Shown here piece by piece: positions 1 through 9,460 of a stretch of 24,553 nt of DNA. Each line of letters starts with the position of its first letter. Positions within the stretch are counted from its first letter, which is position 1. The position numbers and the translations under genes were made by a program. Location of the stretch: positions 494,543 through 519,095 of the forward strand of contig BMAT01009500.1 of NCBI GenBank assembly GCA_019649035.1, read 5' to 3'. The notes below the pieces were generated by a model. It was not told where the DNA came from. It saw only the letters and a list, made by a program, of their open reading frames with translations, and made no database searches. Origin of the DNA: Elysia marginata (lineage: Eukaryota > Mollusca > Gastropoda > Plakobranchidae).

Positions 1-977
1 TAACAGAATTCTGTAAAGTACATAATTTATATATTCTAAATGGAAGAATTGAGGGAGATTTGGATGGTAAAATTACATGTATAGCTAATGGAGGACGATG
101 TGTGAATGATTATGTACTAGCGAGTAAAAGTTTACATAAGCTGTTTGTGAGATTAGAGGTGCAGCCCAGGTCGGAGTCGGATCATTTCCCTGTATGTTTA
201 TACTTTAATACAGGTTCATATAATCTCAATGATGCAAACGAACCAGTGTGTGACTGTATCCTTTCTCCACTCTTGAAATGTAAAACTTATAGGTCAACAG
301 AAGAGAAACAAAGTTATATCCAAAATCTAACAATTACTCTTGGTAAGGAATTTGCCGAATTCAACAAAAAATATCAAGACAAAGAGATTGATGCTGCGGT
401 CCACATCCTCAATAGCTGTATAAGGAAAAGCGCTCCTAGTCCTAGTTTGGAAAATAGAAGGAACATCAACAGCCCCCAAAAACAAAAGAGTTGGTTCGAC
501 CTCGAATGCATAGATGCAAAAAGAGAAAAATACTAAGCATTAAGCATTTTCCACAATACTAACTCCCCAGCAGATTTAGAAACATATCTGAGGATGCGCC
601 GTAGATTTCGGTCTCTTTGTCGATTTAAAAAACAAAAATACAACGAGCAACAAGCCAACTTATTAATAGAAAACAGCCTCAAACCTAACTCTAAGGAATT
701 CTGGAATCAAGTAAGAGCTTTGATCTGCTCAAAACCTAAGACTTCCAATAACATAAAGCCTAGTCAGTGGTGGAGCTATTTTAAAAACCTGTTAAACCCT
801 CAAGGTGATACTAACACTGACAGTCACGATCAAACAGAAAACACTAATCAGTATCTGATTGATGAATTTAATGATGATTGTTCTTCAGAAAATGCTGGTC
901 TTCCCACAGTAGGTGATTTGAATGTTGCAGATAATCCTAATGTCAATTGTCCCAGTAATAATTCGATATTTAATTAA
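1..977 (+). pseudogene. LINE ORF2, C-terminal part of endonuclease plus linker
   Basis: The frame is open from position 3, at the left edge, to a stop at 534-536. It continues in the same frame to a second stop at 975-977. The endonuclease end is recognisable from NGR around 39-47, a DYVLAS segment near 108-125, and the SDHFPV motif at 177-194, which contains the conserved catalytic-site Asp-His of AP-like endonucleases. The linker is rich in Lys, Arg, Asn and Ser and includes the common KEFW motif of LINE linkers near 690-705. The first stop lies next to a direct TAAGCAT-TAAGCAT doubling (534-547). Protein similarity continues through both stops, so these are decay rather than gene ends. Confidence 0.9.
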
Positions 978-992
978 GATGCTGATGCACAA

Positions 993-2323
993 ATGGGACT
1001 GAACAATTGCGTGAACGATATTGACGAACCCATATCTCAAGTTGAAATTGTTAGAGCAATACGTAAAATCAAGACAGGCAAAGCCTGCGGACCAGATGGC
1101 ATTCCACCCGAGCTGTATAAGTGTGAATTTTCCCTGGTGATAGATTACTTGATTGTATTGTTTAATACTATTTATGAATCAGGAATGTACCCAAAGGAAT
1201 GGACTAACTCCATGATCTTTCCTTTGCATAAAAAGGCAGCATTAACGATGTAAATAATTATAGAGGAATAAGCTTATTAAATGCTCTCGGGAAATTGTTT
1301 GCGCATGTGTTGAATGAACGTTTAAAGAAATGGACTGTTTGTAATAATATCATACCAGAAGCCCAGGCGGGGTTCCGTCAAGGATATTGTACAATTGATA
1401 ATGTTTATGTTCTTCAATCACTTGTTCAAAAATATATATGTAAAGCAGGTGGAAGATTTTATGTCCTTTATGTAGATTTTTACAAAGCATTTGACTGGGT
1501 TAATAGATCCAGACTATGGTATGTTCTGCAAGAACACGGCTTCAATGCCAAAATGTTAAATATGCTCAAATCTATGTACACAATTGTGATGGCCTCAGTA
1601 AAGATCTTTCATGATCCCAATCTCAGCCTTGACAATAAGGATAGTGAACTACCAAAAGGGGTGTACATAACAGAATACTTTCAATGTCTTAGTGGTGTAA
1701 AACAGGGATGTATCCTAAGTCCCATCCTATTCTCCATTTTTATATCAGAGTTCGAGAAAGAATTGATGAACAGTTCCCTGCGAGGAGTTGAGCTTTTAAA
1801 CAATGATGTTCACGCTCACACCTTAATGTACGCTGATGATTTGGTACTTCTCGCTGACAATATTGTTGATATGCAACGAAAAATTACTGCTCTTGAGAGA
1901 TACTGTGATACGTGGAAATTAAAAGTTAACATAGACAAGAGTCAAATGATGGTGTTTAGAAATGGTGGTTATCTAAAAAAGAGAGGGAAATGGTGGTTTC
2001 AGGGGAAAATGCTTACAGTGACCCCATATTATAGCTACCTGGGTATAATCTTTTCCTCGCGCCTTTGCTGGTCTAAATTCATAGACAATCAAGTATGCAA
2101 AGCCCTACGTATTTTATCAAAACTGAGGCAGATGTATAATAGGCTTAACAGTGTAGAATTAAAAACTGTTTTTAAAATCTTCGATTTGAAAATAAAGCCC
2201 TTTGTAACATATGAAGCGGAAATCTGGGGATTACAAACATATGAAAAGCTTGAATCTGTACAAATCAAGTACTTTAAGTCTTTTCTAGGAATTGTAGCCT
2301 GTATTGTAGGCTTAACAGTGTAG
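993..2323 (+). pseudogene. LINE ORF2, reverse transcriptase domain
   Basis: All main reverse transcriptase motifs are visible. GPDGIPPELYK (from 1089) is the N-terminal RT motif. NNYRGISLLN (about 1253-1280) and AGFRQGYCTIDN (about 1367) follow. YVDFYKAFD carries the first catalytic Asp at 1475-1477. GVKQGCILSP is at 1694-1723 and YADD at 1829-1840 holds the catalytic Asp pair. A WKLKVNIDKS motif and YSYLGI (about 2030-2047) follow. The domain crosses from the 993-1253 frame into the frame of 1295-2323 near 1230-1250, so one net frame change lies just before NNYRG. The active-site residues are intact although the frame is broken. The RT ends in a disturbed stretch at 2308-2368. Confidence 0.95.
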
Positions 2324-2336
2324 AATTAAAAACTGT
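2141..2336 (+). repeat. 29-bp exact direct duplication inside the LINE coding region
   Basis: The same 29 bases occur at 2141-2169 and 2308-2336, their starts 167 bp apart. In the first copy they encode RLNSVELKT within the RT C-terminal part. In the second they lie in another phase and bring two in-frame stops (2321-2323 and 2327-2329). The second copy sits where relatives carry roughly 25-30 residues linking the RT to the IKYWCKLL segment, so it seems to have replaced rather than simply split the sequence. This looks like a template switch or repair patch in this copy. Confidence 0.85.
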
Positions 2337-3004
2337 GCTATAGCTTGAATGCTGAAACGAAATACTAGGTGATAAAATATTGGTGCAAGCTTTTACGACT
2401 AGATGATAGTCGCTATCCCAAAAAATGCTATATGCAGCAACGTGTCCATGCAGAAAGGGGAAGGAGTAATTGGGCCGCAGGTGTAAAGAACTGTCTCTTT
2501 CGGTTAGGATTTGGATACGCATGGGTTAATCAGGAAATAGGAGATATCCAGGTATTTCTACAAATGTTTAAGAATCGCTTGATTGAAATTAACTTTCAAG
2601 AGACAACAGAGGAGTTACGCAATAAATACGAACTGTATTTAGAATACAACCCAACAATTATTACTCCTTGTTATGTCATAACTTTGAAATCAATGCAACA
2701 ACGTAGAATAATAACACAGCTGAGAACTCGAAGCTTACCACTAAACAATAATCTCGCTAGGATAAATTTGGCAGCTAATGTGAAATGCACTAGATGTGAT
2801 TTAGATTGTGTAGATGATGAGTACCATTTCTTGTTTCAATGTAATAAATTTAAGAAAGAAAGACAAAAATACCTGCCAGCAAGATTCATAATCAATCCAT
2901 CACATTTGAAATTATCTCAGCTGATGTCGTCATTTGATGAAACAGTGCTTAAAAACGTAACTCAATATGTTAAACATTGTCTATTTCCTAAATTTAGTAA
3001 CTAA
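2324..3004 (+). pseudogene. LINE ORF2, C-terminal domain with CCHC zinc finger
   Basis: From 2369 the frame is open to a TAA at 3002-3004, giving about 211 residues. It begins with IKYWCKLLRLDDSRYPKKCY, a segment typical of the post-RT region of many invertebrate LINEs. Residues 140-158 form C-x2-C-x9-H-x4-C (nt 2786-2842), a zinc-binding motif near the C terminus that is thought to bind nucleic acid. The frame matches that of the RT block (1295-2323). A few codons of similarity (NAETKY, 2348-2365) precede 2369, so the listed start is not a true start; this is the tail of ORF2. The stop at 3002 is probably the natural end. Confidence 0.9.
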
Positions 3005-3397
3005 GATGGTTTTCTTTCATGAAAACCTCATATTTATGTCATGTTTGTATTACTTTGGTATTATACTGCAAAAAGAAAAGCATATATTGTCTTAAAATTA
3101 AAATAATGGCTATACTTATGTCACGCTAATTTGCGAAAAAAAATTACTTCTCTCGCTATTTCGTTTTATATATAGTATGTGTATATATGTATGTGTGTGT
3201 ATGTATACATATATGTGTGTACGTATATATATATAAATACGTATGTATGTGTATATTATATTATATGTATATAAATGTCTATTCTGATGTATCATTGTGA
3301 TCAACCATTATATTAAATGTTTATGAATACATGTGCATCAATTGTAATTTGGGCCGATGGCCTTACATACTGAATAAAATTCAAAATTCAAAAATTC
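3005..3397 (+). other. LINE 3' UTR and tail
   Basis: This AT-rich stretch follows the ORF2 stop. It ends with a GGGCC-GAT-GGCC mini-hairpin (about 3351-3362), then CTGAATAAA and a short TTCAAAA-type repeat to about 3397. A short 3' hairpin followed by a simple repeat is common in LINE tails and is used in recognition by the element's own RT. The UTR also contains the microsatellite listed next. Confidence 0.75.
3165..3272. repeat. TA / GTATGT microsatellite
   Basis: This is an imperfect alternating purine-pyrimidine tract of TATA, TATG, GTGT and GTAC units inside the LINE 3' UTR. It probably expanded after insertion or is a feature of the family. Confidence 0.9.
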
Positions 3398-3438
3398 TTT
3401 TCCGACATATTGGTAATTTTTAATGTTCACATTTTTAA

Positions 3439-3521
3439 CCCTTCGCTCAAATGAGTCGCGAAGGGGCATTCCAAACATGCCCAGTCCATAATGGACTGTC
3501 TTTCGTCACCAGGCCGAAGGG
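3439..3521. other. Dense hairpin cluster, possible structured element
   Basis: There are four hairpins in 83 bases. CCCTTCGC/GCGAAGGG (3439-3446 with 3458-3465) has 8 bp and an 11-nt loop. GGGCAT/ATGCCC (3464-3469 with 3477-3482) has 6 bp and a 7-nt loop. CAGTCCA/TGGACTG (3482-3488 with 3492-3498) has 7 bp and a 3-nt loop. CTTTCG/CGAAGG (3500-3505 with 3515-3520) has 6 pairs, one of them a wobble. The first arm could instead pair with CGAAGGG at 3515-3521, closing a cloverleaf-like shape. It is not a tRNA: there is no B box and the loop sizes are wrong. It is GC-richer than its surroundings and starts about 40 bp past the LINE tail. I do not recognise it; it may be part of a SINE or another repeat. 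Confidence 0.5.
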
Positions 3522-5116
3522 GTGTCTCAACACTACTGTGCTACTAAAAGTGACAATTTGTTAGCACTAATATCCTATTCCATGCTATATAGTGAGAGGA
3601 GATGTTAAGATAAGTTTCCTTATAATCCTAAATATCAAGTTGGTGGTAGACGTGGTTTAGTTCTGGATTTTTTTGAACTGATGGGGAAAATATAGACTGA
3701 GTCGAGAGAAAAATCTTTGTCATTTCCTACTTTTGCGATTAATGTTTTCCAGACCCTTTGGGAGACAAAAAAGAACAGAAATGTATTAGTTTGGTTTGGC
3801 TGACTCTAACAACTGTCTTTTGGACTTTTTGAAAGTCAAAATTTAGGCAGAAATACGGAAATGACCTTTATTCTATTACGCTACGTCCATTGGTTCTGAC
3901 ATAAATCTACCTATTGGTGCGGAATTGTGTATCAAAATTGGCCTGAGAGCGTTTTATTTAAGCTTCGGAATATTGTTTCCTTATCGTGCAAAACAAAGAG
4001 ATGCGCAATTTGCAAGAAGGAAGGCCGAAGAGAACGATGTTTCCCAAGTTGTGACGTAGATTTAGGTCAGAACCATTGTAACTTTAATGGTGCTCAACGA
4101 TGTAGTAGTGGGACTTGGGCATGGCTGTGAGAGTATCCAATAACTGCTTTGCGGACACTTAGGGAGTCAACATTTAAGCAAAAAAATAAGGAAATACAGG
4201 TTTTTGTTAATGTGGTTATCCTTTTCCTACAAAGATTACAATCTTTAGAAAGAGAAATAGCGGGTGTTGTAAATTTAGCTATTCTACCAATAGTTAGTGA
4301 CTGAAATGTAAATTACCTATGATTAAAAAAAGTTTGACACTCTTTTGCCTTTCGTATACACCCTCCCTAGGCTTAAGAGAGGATGAGCATTCACCAATTA
4401 ACAGTACTAAAAAGGAAGTCTTACCCAATAGTTTATATAGATGTATAAATCACGACGATAGACTATAGTTATCTAAAAACGTTTCTCTCATTTTGATATA
4501 TCTTAACATTATTTTTGAATAATAAGTTTTTTTTATTATTAATGTTGCCTATGGAATTTTTTTCTACATGAATGATGAGCTTAATGTCACCGACACTTTC
4601 AGATTCTATGAACTAAACAGGGCGGTTTTTATAAATATATTGATCGCAACAACCTTTGGGTTACCAATAAAATTTCTAACGTTTTCCCAAAATCCATTTA
4701 AGTTTTAACTTTTTGCAAGGATAAAAAAGATGTTCTATGAGTCTCCAGATATTAAATGTTTCACATTTATTAGGTTCCTTAACTTTTATTTTTCGTAAAT
4801 AAATTTTGGTCCGTAGGTATTAGGTAAAATCTTAAAATGAAGAAGTTTTAGCGCGATTGTTTGGATGATATTTTGTCCCATAGATTGGTAGGGTTGTCTT
4901 GTGTAGTTGCTGTAGATTAATTCCGAGCGTAACTCAAAATTCTGAAGACACCCGAAAGACATTTGCTTTGATGACTTACTCCTCTTGAGTGTACCATTTT
5001 TCAAACCATTTTGCTTGTTATGATTTTGTCCTTCAGGGCATATGCTGGAAGCTAAAGCCTTTTCTGCGTCGAGTTGGAGAGGTGGGGAATGCAGATGCGT
5101 AAGTGAGTATGTGTGT

Positions 5117-5117
<1 letters not shown>
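3522..5117. other. Intergenic, no gene seen
   Basis: AT-rich DNA. Apart from the local repeat family at 3746-4206 I see no supported gene. A 67-codon frame at 3927-4130 (+) contains a Cys-rich patch discussed in the findings, but it is not enough to call a gene. Confidence 0.6.
3746..4206. repeat. Diverged local repeat family (direct and inverted)
   Basis: A unit of about 62-65 bp at 3811-3872 recurs at 4142-4206 in the same direction (both begin AACTG; shared blocks include GGAC, AGTCAA, ATTTA and GGAAAT). A shorter third relative is at about 3746-3772 (AGACCCTTTGGGAGAC against GGACACTTAGGGAGTC). Between them, about 3884-3915 and 4055-4085 are inverted relatives, sharing GTAGATTTA and GTCAGAACCA. 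Identity is moderate, perhaps 70-75% by eye. I infer an old repeat or transposon remnant. The family is unknown. Confidence 0.4.
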
Positions 5118-5184
<67 letters not shown>

Positions 5185-5186
5185 AA
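5118..5186. repeat. (GA)n microsatellite
   Basis: This is a nearly pure GA dinucleotide run of about 68 bases with a few AAAG interruptions near each end. Confidence 0.98.
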
Positions 5187-7621
5187 TTGTTATTAAAAGT
5201 GTATTGATCCTTAAGAGAGTCTAAAATTAAAAATTATCGCTTCATATTGCAAAAATGAAAATCATCTTCGTCTTACACTGACGACTGCAGAAGCAAGGTT
5301 TTGCATATTCCATTGAAAAATATCCGACAGCATATCACGATTTGTTATTAAACTTTTCAAAAGTCTGGTTGGAATAGCGGAAAACTACCGGATTTTATCT
5401 TTTCTGACCTAGGTGAGCTCAGTTTTCATACTTTATAAAAGCGTCTCAGATACGCTTCCTGCTCCAGTCACCGATATTCATAATCCCGTTCTGCTAAAAA
5501 TGCAATGAGATTTAGAGGAAGTATGGCTTTTTTCTCAACACTCCAAACTGCTATTGTATTTAGATTAAAACCTAGATATAAAGTTCTTATCAAAATACTT
5601 TTCTCACTTCTATAATGTATACAACAACTAAAACTGAAATGGAGCTAAATGAAAAAAGGATTTTAAATTTACCTATTGAATGAGTTTTAAAGGATGTATT
5701 TAGGAGTCAGCGGGTATTACTACTATTACCATTTTTCTCAAAGTGCTGTCTTTAAAATATTTTCTAAACACAAACAACAGCACGTGAACTAGCAGGACTT
5801 GTGTTAGCTATAATGATTAAATGTTAGAGGGGTTAATGACCCCAGAGAAGTTCTGCAACTCATTTGTTGAAATTGTATTCCAAATAAAAACATAGTGTTC
5901 GATTTTCGTAAGGTGCTCAGTTATTTTGTACAACATGTCTTGAGACGAAAAAATTTGAAACACATCGTCACAACCGTACTGATGGAAGGAAATTATCAAT
6001 GTCCTCTACAAGGAATCATTCTCATGATTGCAAACAAATGGAGCCGCTGTCATTACTCATAATGCTAACACCCAAAAGTCAAGCTTTTTGGAGGGGAAAT
6101 GATTCCCAACGCTATAAAGTAAGGCATCTGATTGATTGATTAATTTTCAGATGCTATCGATTAACACTTTCAGGTTCAGTGCATATATGCTGATAATTTT
6201 CCAGCTGCGTGAACTAAGGAAACTGTGCTTAAAGATATTTCCCAAAGTAATTACAACATGAGATTCGATTGAGACTGAAATCTGCAACCCCACTAAGACT
6301 GCCCTATGATGTTCGGCGGGCGGGCGTAATATTAATAACAAATATCATCTTAGTTGCAGATTATTATTGATCATCTGGAGAAGTACTGGAAACGCCTCTT
6401 AAAAATTTGACGGTTCTTGAAACTCTGCTTTAGGCTTGGGAAATAAGGATGTTCTAAATGCGCCGATCTCACAAAAGTACTGAGGCAATAAGTGATAGCA
6501 ATTACAAAATTGAACTTTGAGTAAATTTATTTTATGCGAAGAATATTGAAAGAAGTGCCAATATACCGGTGTTATGAATTCGCTTTTTGCAGGTAAAAAT
6601 CTTTTGTTGCAAGTGCTTTAGAATAAATCTGATATTAGCCTAGCAAAAAGTTTCCAATAATTATAATCGGTTCATATTAATTATCGTTTTATACATAAAT
6701 ACAACAGACAAAACGACACCATTAGGGTATGATTTAACTTTTTGAACACAGATAAAAGAAATATTACCAGAACAGTCATAATCCCTTTCATTGATTTAAA
6801 GATTTCTTTTCCATTTAACCTTTTTCTTATTAAAAAGACAAAATACCCCATTGACATTCTATGTCTATCAAACTAAGCATAAATCAAAAACTGCAAAAAC
6901 TCAGTAATCCTTATCTAATGATTTTAAAGCTTCCCTTAGGCTACATTGAGGTTAGGTAAAATAACATTAATGCCTCATAAGAAAAAGCATCGCCGAATGG
7001 AGTGCTTCATATGGTATTTGTCTACACCATACAAGTAGTAAATCTGGTTAACATGAAATGAATAGTTTTCTCGTTTTTCAAGTGTTACGTCTGTATATTA
7101 TTTAAACTTTTGTCTTTAAGCGAAATAAAGTAATCATAATATCTAAAAGACCTCGACTTTTTAAATACAACTCCAGTTTTCTTGAACCAATCAGATAGAA
7201 GGTTACACCATTAATTCGATTTCAGCTTTACCATTTTTTAATTGCCGCCCTAATAGACTAGTTATGAATTCTTTATTTACCTCATTAATTTGTACAATCG
7301 TTCCTTTTATCTCAACAAATAATTTTTCGGGACCTACATTTTTAACCCATGAAATACCCGTACCAATTCAAATAATTTTCAAGTTGACCGATTTTTATGG
7401 CCGTTGTATCCTAGATCTACTAAATTTCTAACTTTAGGATAAAATGTTTTATGCGAGACTTGAATGAAATACCCTTTTGTATTTAGCTTGCAGAGTAGAA
7501 TGAGTGAAATTAGAAAAAGAATTAACATTTTTTCGCTCACGTGAAAGAAGATTTGTTCTCCTTCAGAGAAACTCGTTATTTTATTTTTCACACCGAAGTT
7601 GCACATGAGATGGATTAAGAT
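5187..7621. other. Intergenic, no gene seen
   Basis: This is about 2.4 kb of AT-rich DNA without a recognisable gene. A 60-codon minus-strand frame at 5817-5999 has a faint piggyBac-transposase-like look (see findings). The rest shows no element ends, tRNA boxes or long frames that I can support. Confidence 0.6.
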
Positions 7622-7843
7622 GGGAAGACAAAGAGATAGATCGATAGATAGGTAAAGATAGAAGCAAAGAGACATAAAGTTAGACGGATAGATAGATAGA
7701 GAAATAGAGAGAGATATAGCGAGATAGACTAAAGATAGTGATAGATAGATAGAGATAGAAAGATAGATAGATAGATAGATAAGAGAGGGAGAGAGAGACA
7801 GACAGAGACAGAGACAGACCGATAGACAGATAAAGAGAGACAA
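7622..7843. repeat. GATA/GACA-type microsatellite
   Basis: This is a tract of about 220 bp built from GATA, GACA and GAGA units. The purest part is GATA at about 7741-7781, followed by GACA/GAGA at 7785-7840. Long leucine/serine/tyrosine-rich frames on the opposite strand are by-products of the repeat, not genes. Confidence 0.95.
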
Positions 7844-8670
7844 TGAGGATTGAATTCAAGGTCTTTCGTTAATTTTCTAGTTCGCATTGCGTGAGATTGG
7901 GCCGCTTTCACTGTCAGAGAACGGAATCAGTCTGGATGTGTGACGCTCTTTAGATTAGATGTGGCGAGAAGGTCAGGCGGAGGCAGGAAACAGATTAAAC
8001 AAACCCACACAGATAAAAGAAAATGGATTTTTCAAACAAGTGTTGTTAACAGTAACATTTCAATCAAGCTCTGACGCAATTCAGAAGATATTACTCTCGA
8101 AGACAAAACCATGTTAAGAGTTGAAAACTAGTAACGGTTTCATTGAAAGACAAACTAATGTGATCATTCAGTCAGATCGTGAAACTTCAGTTTACGTAGC
8201 CTTTCTAGTCTTCCATCAAAACGCATCAGTCAGCTAAAATGAACAGTTAATAAATTACTGAAATTCTAAATTTAAATATCACTTTTCTTGGACAGTCAAC
8301 GTTAAAAAAGCAAAAATTTGTACGTTTCATACACAATCAAGTAAAACGTTTAATATGAGGACTCCTCTTAGAGAACCAAAATAATTGAAAAAAAATCTTT
8401 TTGCCCATACTTATCAGTTAGATTTACTTGTATGGACAATTTGTGCTCAAACAAAAGATGAACTCTTTACTTATTGAAAAGTCAGCAACAGCTAAAAGTA
8501 GCATTTACCAATGCAATAAAAAAGACTGAGAGCGATTATGACACAAGTCGATGAGTTTTGTTGGAAGAAATTGTCGCATAATAAAAATTAAACATAAAGG
8601 AACTAACCTTTTTCGGTATGGAAAACGATATCTAAAAATACGTTTGTTTCTGGTAAGATTTGTAAGAAGC
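7844..8670. other. Intergenic, nothing recognised
   Basis: Plain AT-rich DNA. I see no gene, repeat end or structured element. Confidence 0.6.
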
Positions 8671-8673
8671 AGC

Positions 8674-8735
8674 TCCACCAGTGGGGCGGTTGATTGTCGT
8701 TCGAAAAATTTCTTGGTTCGATCCCTTGTCCTACA
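8674..8735 (+). mobile_element. tRNA-derived SINE head (remnant)
   Basis: A perfect Pol III B box, GGTTCGATCCC, lies at 8715-8725. About 35 bases upstream is a poor A-box-like stretch (AGTGGGGCGGTTGA, from about 8680). The spacing and the order of the bases resemble the head of a tRNA-derived SINE. It does not fold into an acceptor-stemmed tRNA, so it is not a functional tRNA gene. The 3' body and tail are not recognisable; they may extend into 8736-8800. Confidence 0.4.
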
Positions 8736-9209
8736 CCATCTTTATTCTGATCCCCTGTTCCTTCCTTTACTAAATGGGTAGATGGGCGACTATAAAAATG
8801 GTGAGAAAAGAAATGGCAAACTATTCATTGTACCAATAATACTACGAGCTTCGTTTGTAGCTTTAAGTTCGAAACGACCGTAGCACTAACTTGAAAAACT
8901 TTCATTCTGTGAACAAAAGTGATAGTACAGCACTGAAATGCCTTCCGCCAAGACTTACAACACACTTCAAACGTCAAAGAATCTCCATCCACTTTTCTTA
9001 TGCAATAAAGAGATGCAAGAAACAAAGAAAGTATGAGTAGTCAATAAAACAGCGAAGTGTAAAATAAACTCAATACTTGAAAGTATCATGACATTTCTTA
9101 ACAGATTCTAGAATATATTTACCGAATAAAACATCTAAAAACGAATGCTGTACTAATAGCGTAGCAGTGTAAAATATTATGAAAGGAAAAAAAGTAACCA
9201 TAGTAGTAT
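8736..9209. other. Intergenic, nothing recognised
   Basis: AT-rich DNA. Possibly this contains the degraded body of the SINE-like sequence to its left. No coding sign. Confidence 0.5.
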
Positions 9210-9460
9210 TGAATCGGCTCTACTCAAGCAAAACAGGAACATTCATTAGTTTCAAGACATCTCAAATGGAACCCTCAGGGCAGATGCGATCCAGAGGACT
9301 ACCAAAACCATAATAGGAAAGAGAAGAAGAGGCTGAAATGACCAAAGCTGGCTACTAATGGAATACTATTAGATGCGAAACACAGTACTCCGATAAATGG
9401 AAGTTGTTAATGACCTATTTTCTCTGAGATGCTGAATGGTTTAAAGACAGAAGGAAGCCC
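9210..9460 (+). mobile_element. Decayed LINE C-terminal tail
   Basis: Translation over two frames gives the familiar end of invertebrate endonuclease-reverse transcriptases. The first frame reads x-IGSTQAKQEHSLVSRHLKWNPQG (9210-9281; relatives read WIGHV...RQALKWNPQG). After a frame change it reads RSRGLPKP then, past two stops, EREEEAEMTKAGY (to about 9354), then after another stop WNTIRCETQYSDKWKLL, matching the GRPKTTWRR...G.TWN.I......WR pattern of the family. I count several stops and at least one frameshift. The rest of the element is absent, as expected for a 5'-truncated insertion. It is a different family from the LINE at the left end. Confidence 0.65.

Larger units (their letters stand above)
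1..3397 (+). mobile_element. LINE (APE-type non-LTR retrotransposon), 5' end outside window
   Basis: A single LINE copy runs in from the left edge and ends in a short A/T-rich tail. Its parts lie in the usual order: end of the AP-like endonuclease, linker, reverse transcriptase, C-terminal domain with a CCHC finger, 3' UTR and tail. Such proteins nick chromosomal DNA and copy their own RNA onto the break (target-primed reverse transcription). The coding frame is broken several times, so this copy looks dead. The clade is uncertain: domain order and the CCHC end fit the wider I/Jockey/CR1/L1-like assemblage, but I cannot place it without a tree. Target-site duplications cannot be judged because the 5' end is missing. 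Confidence 0.96.

Noticed and set aside
5042-5224. Plus-strand frame with an Arg-Glu repeat
   Set aside because: The repeat is the (GA)n microsatellite.
7379-7911. Minus-strand frames rich in Leu, Ser and Tyr, looking like a membrane protein
   Set aside because: Most of the length is the GATA/GACA microsatellite read as codons.
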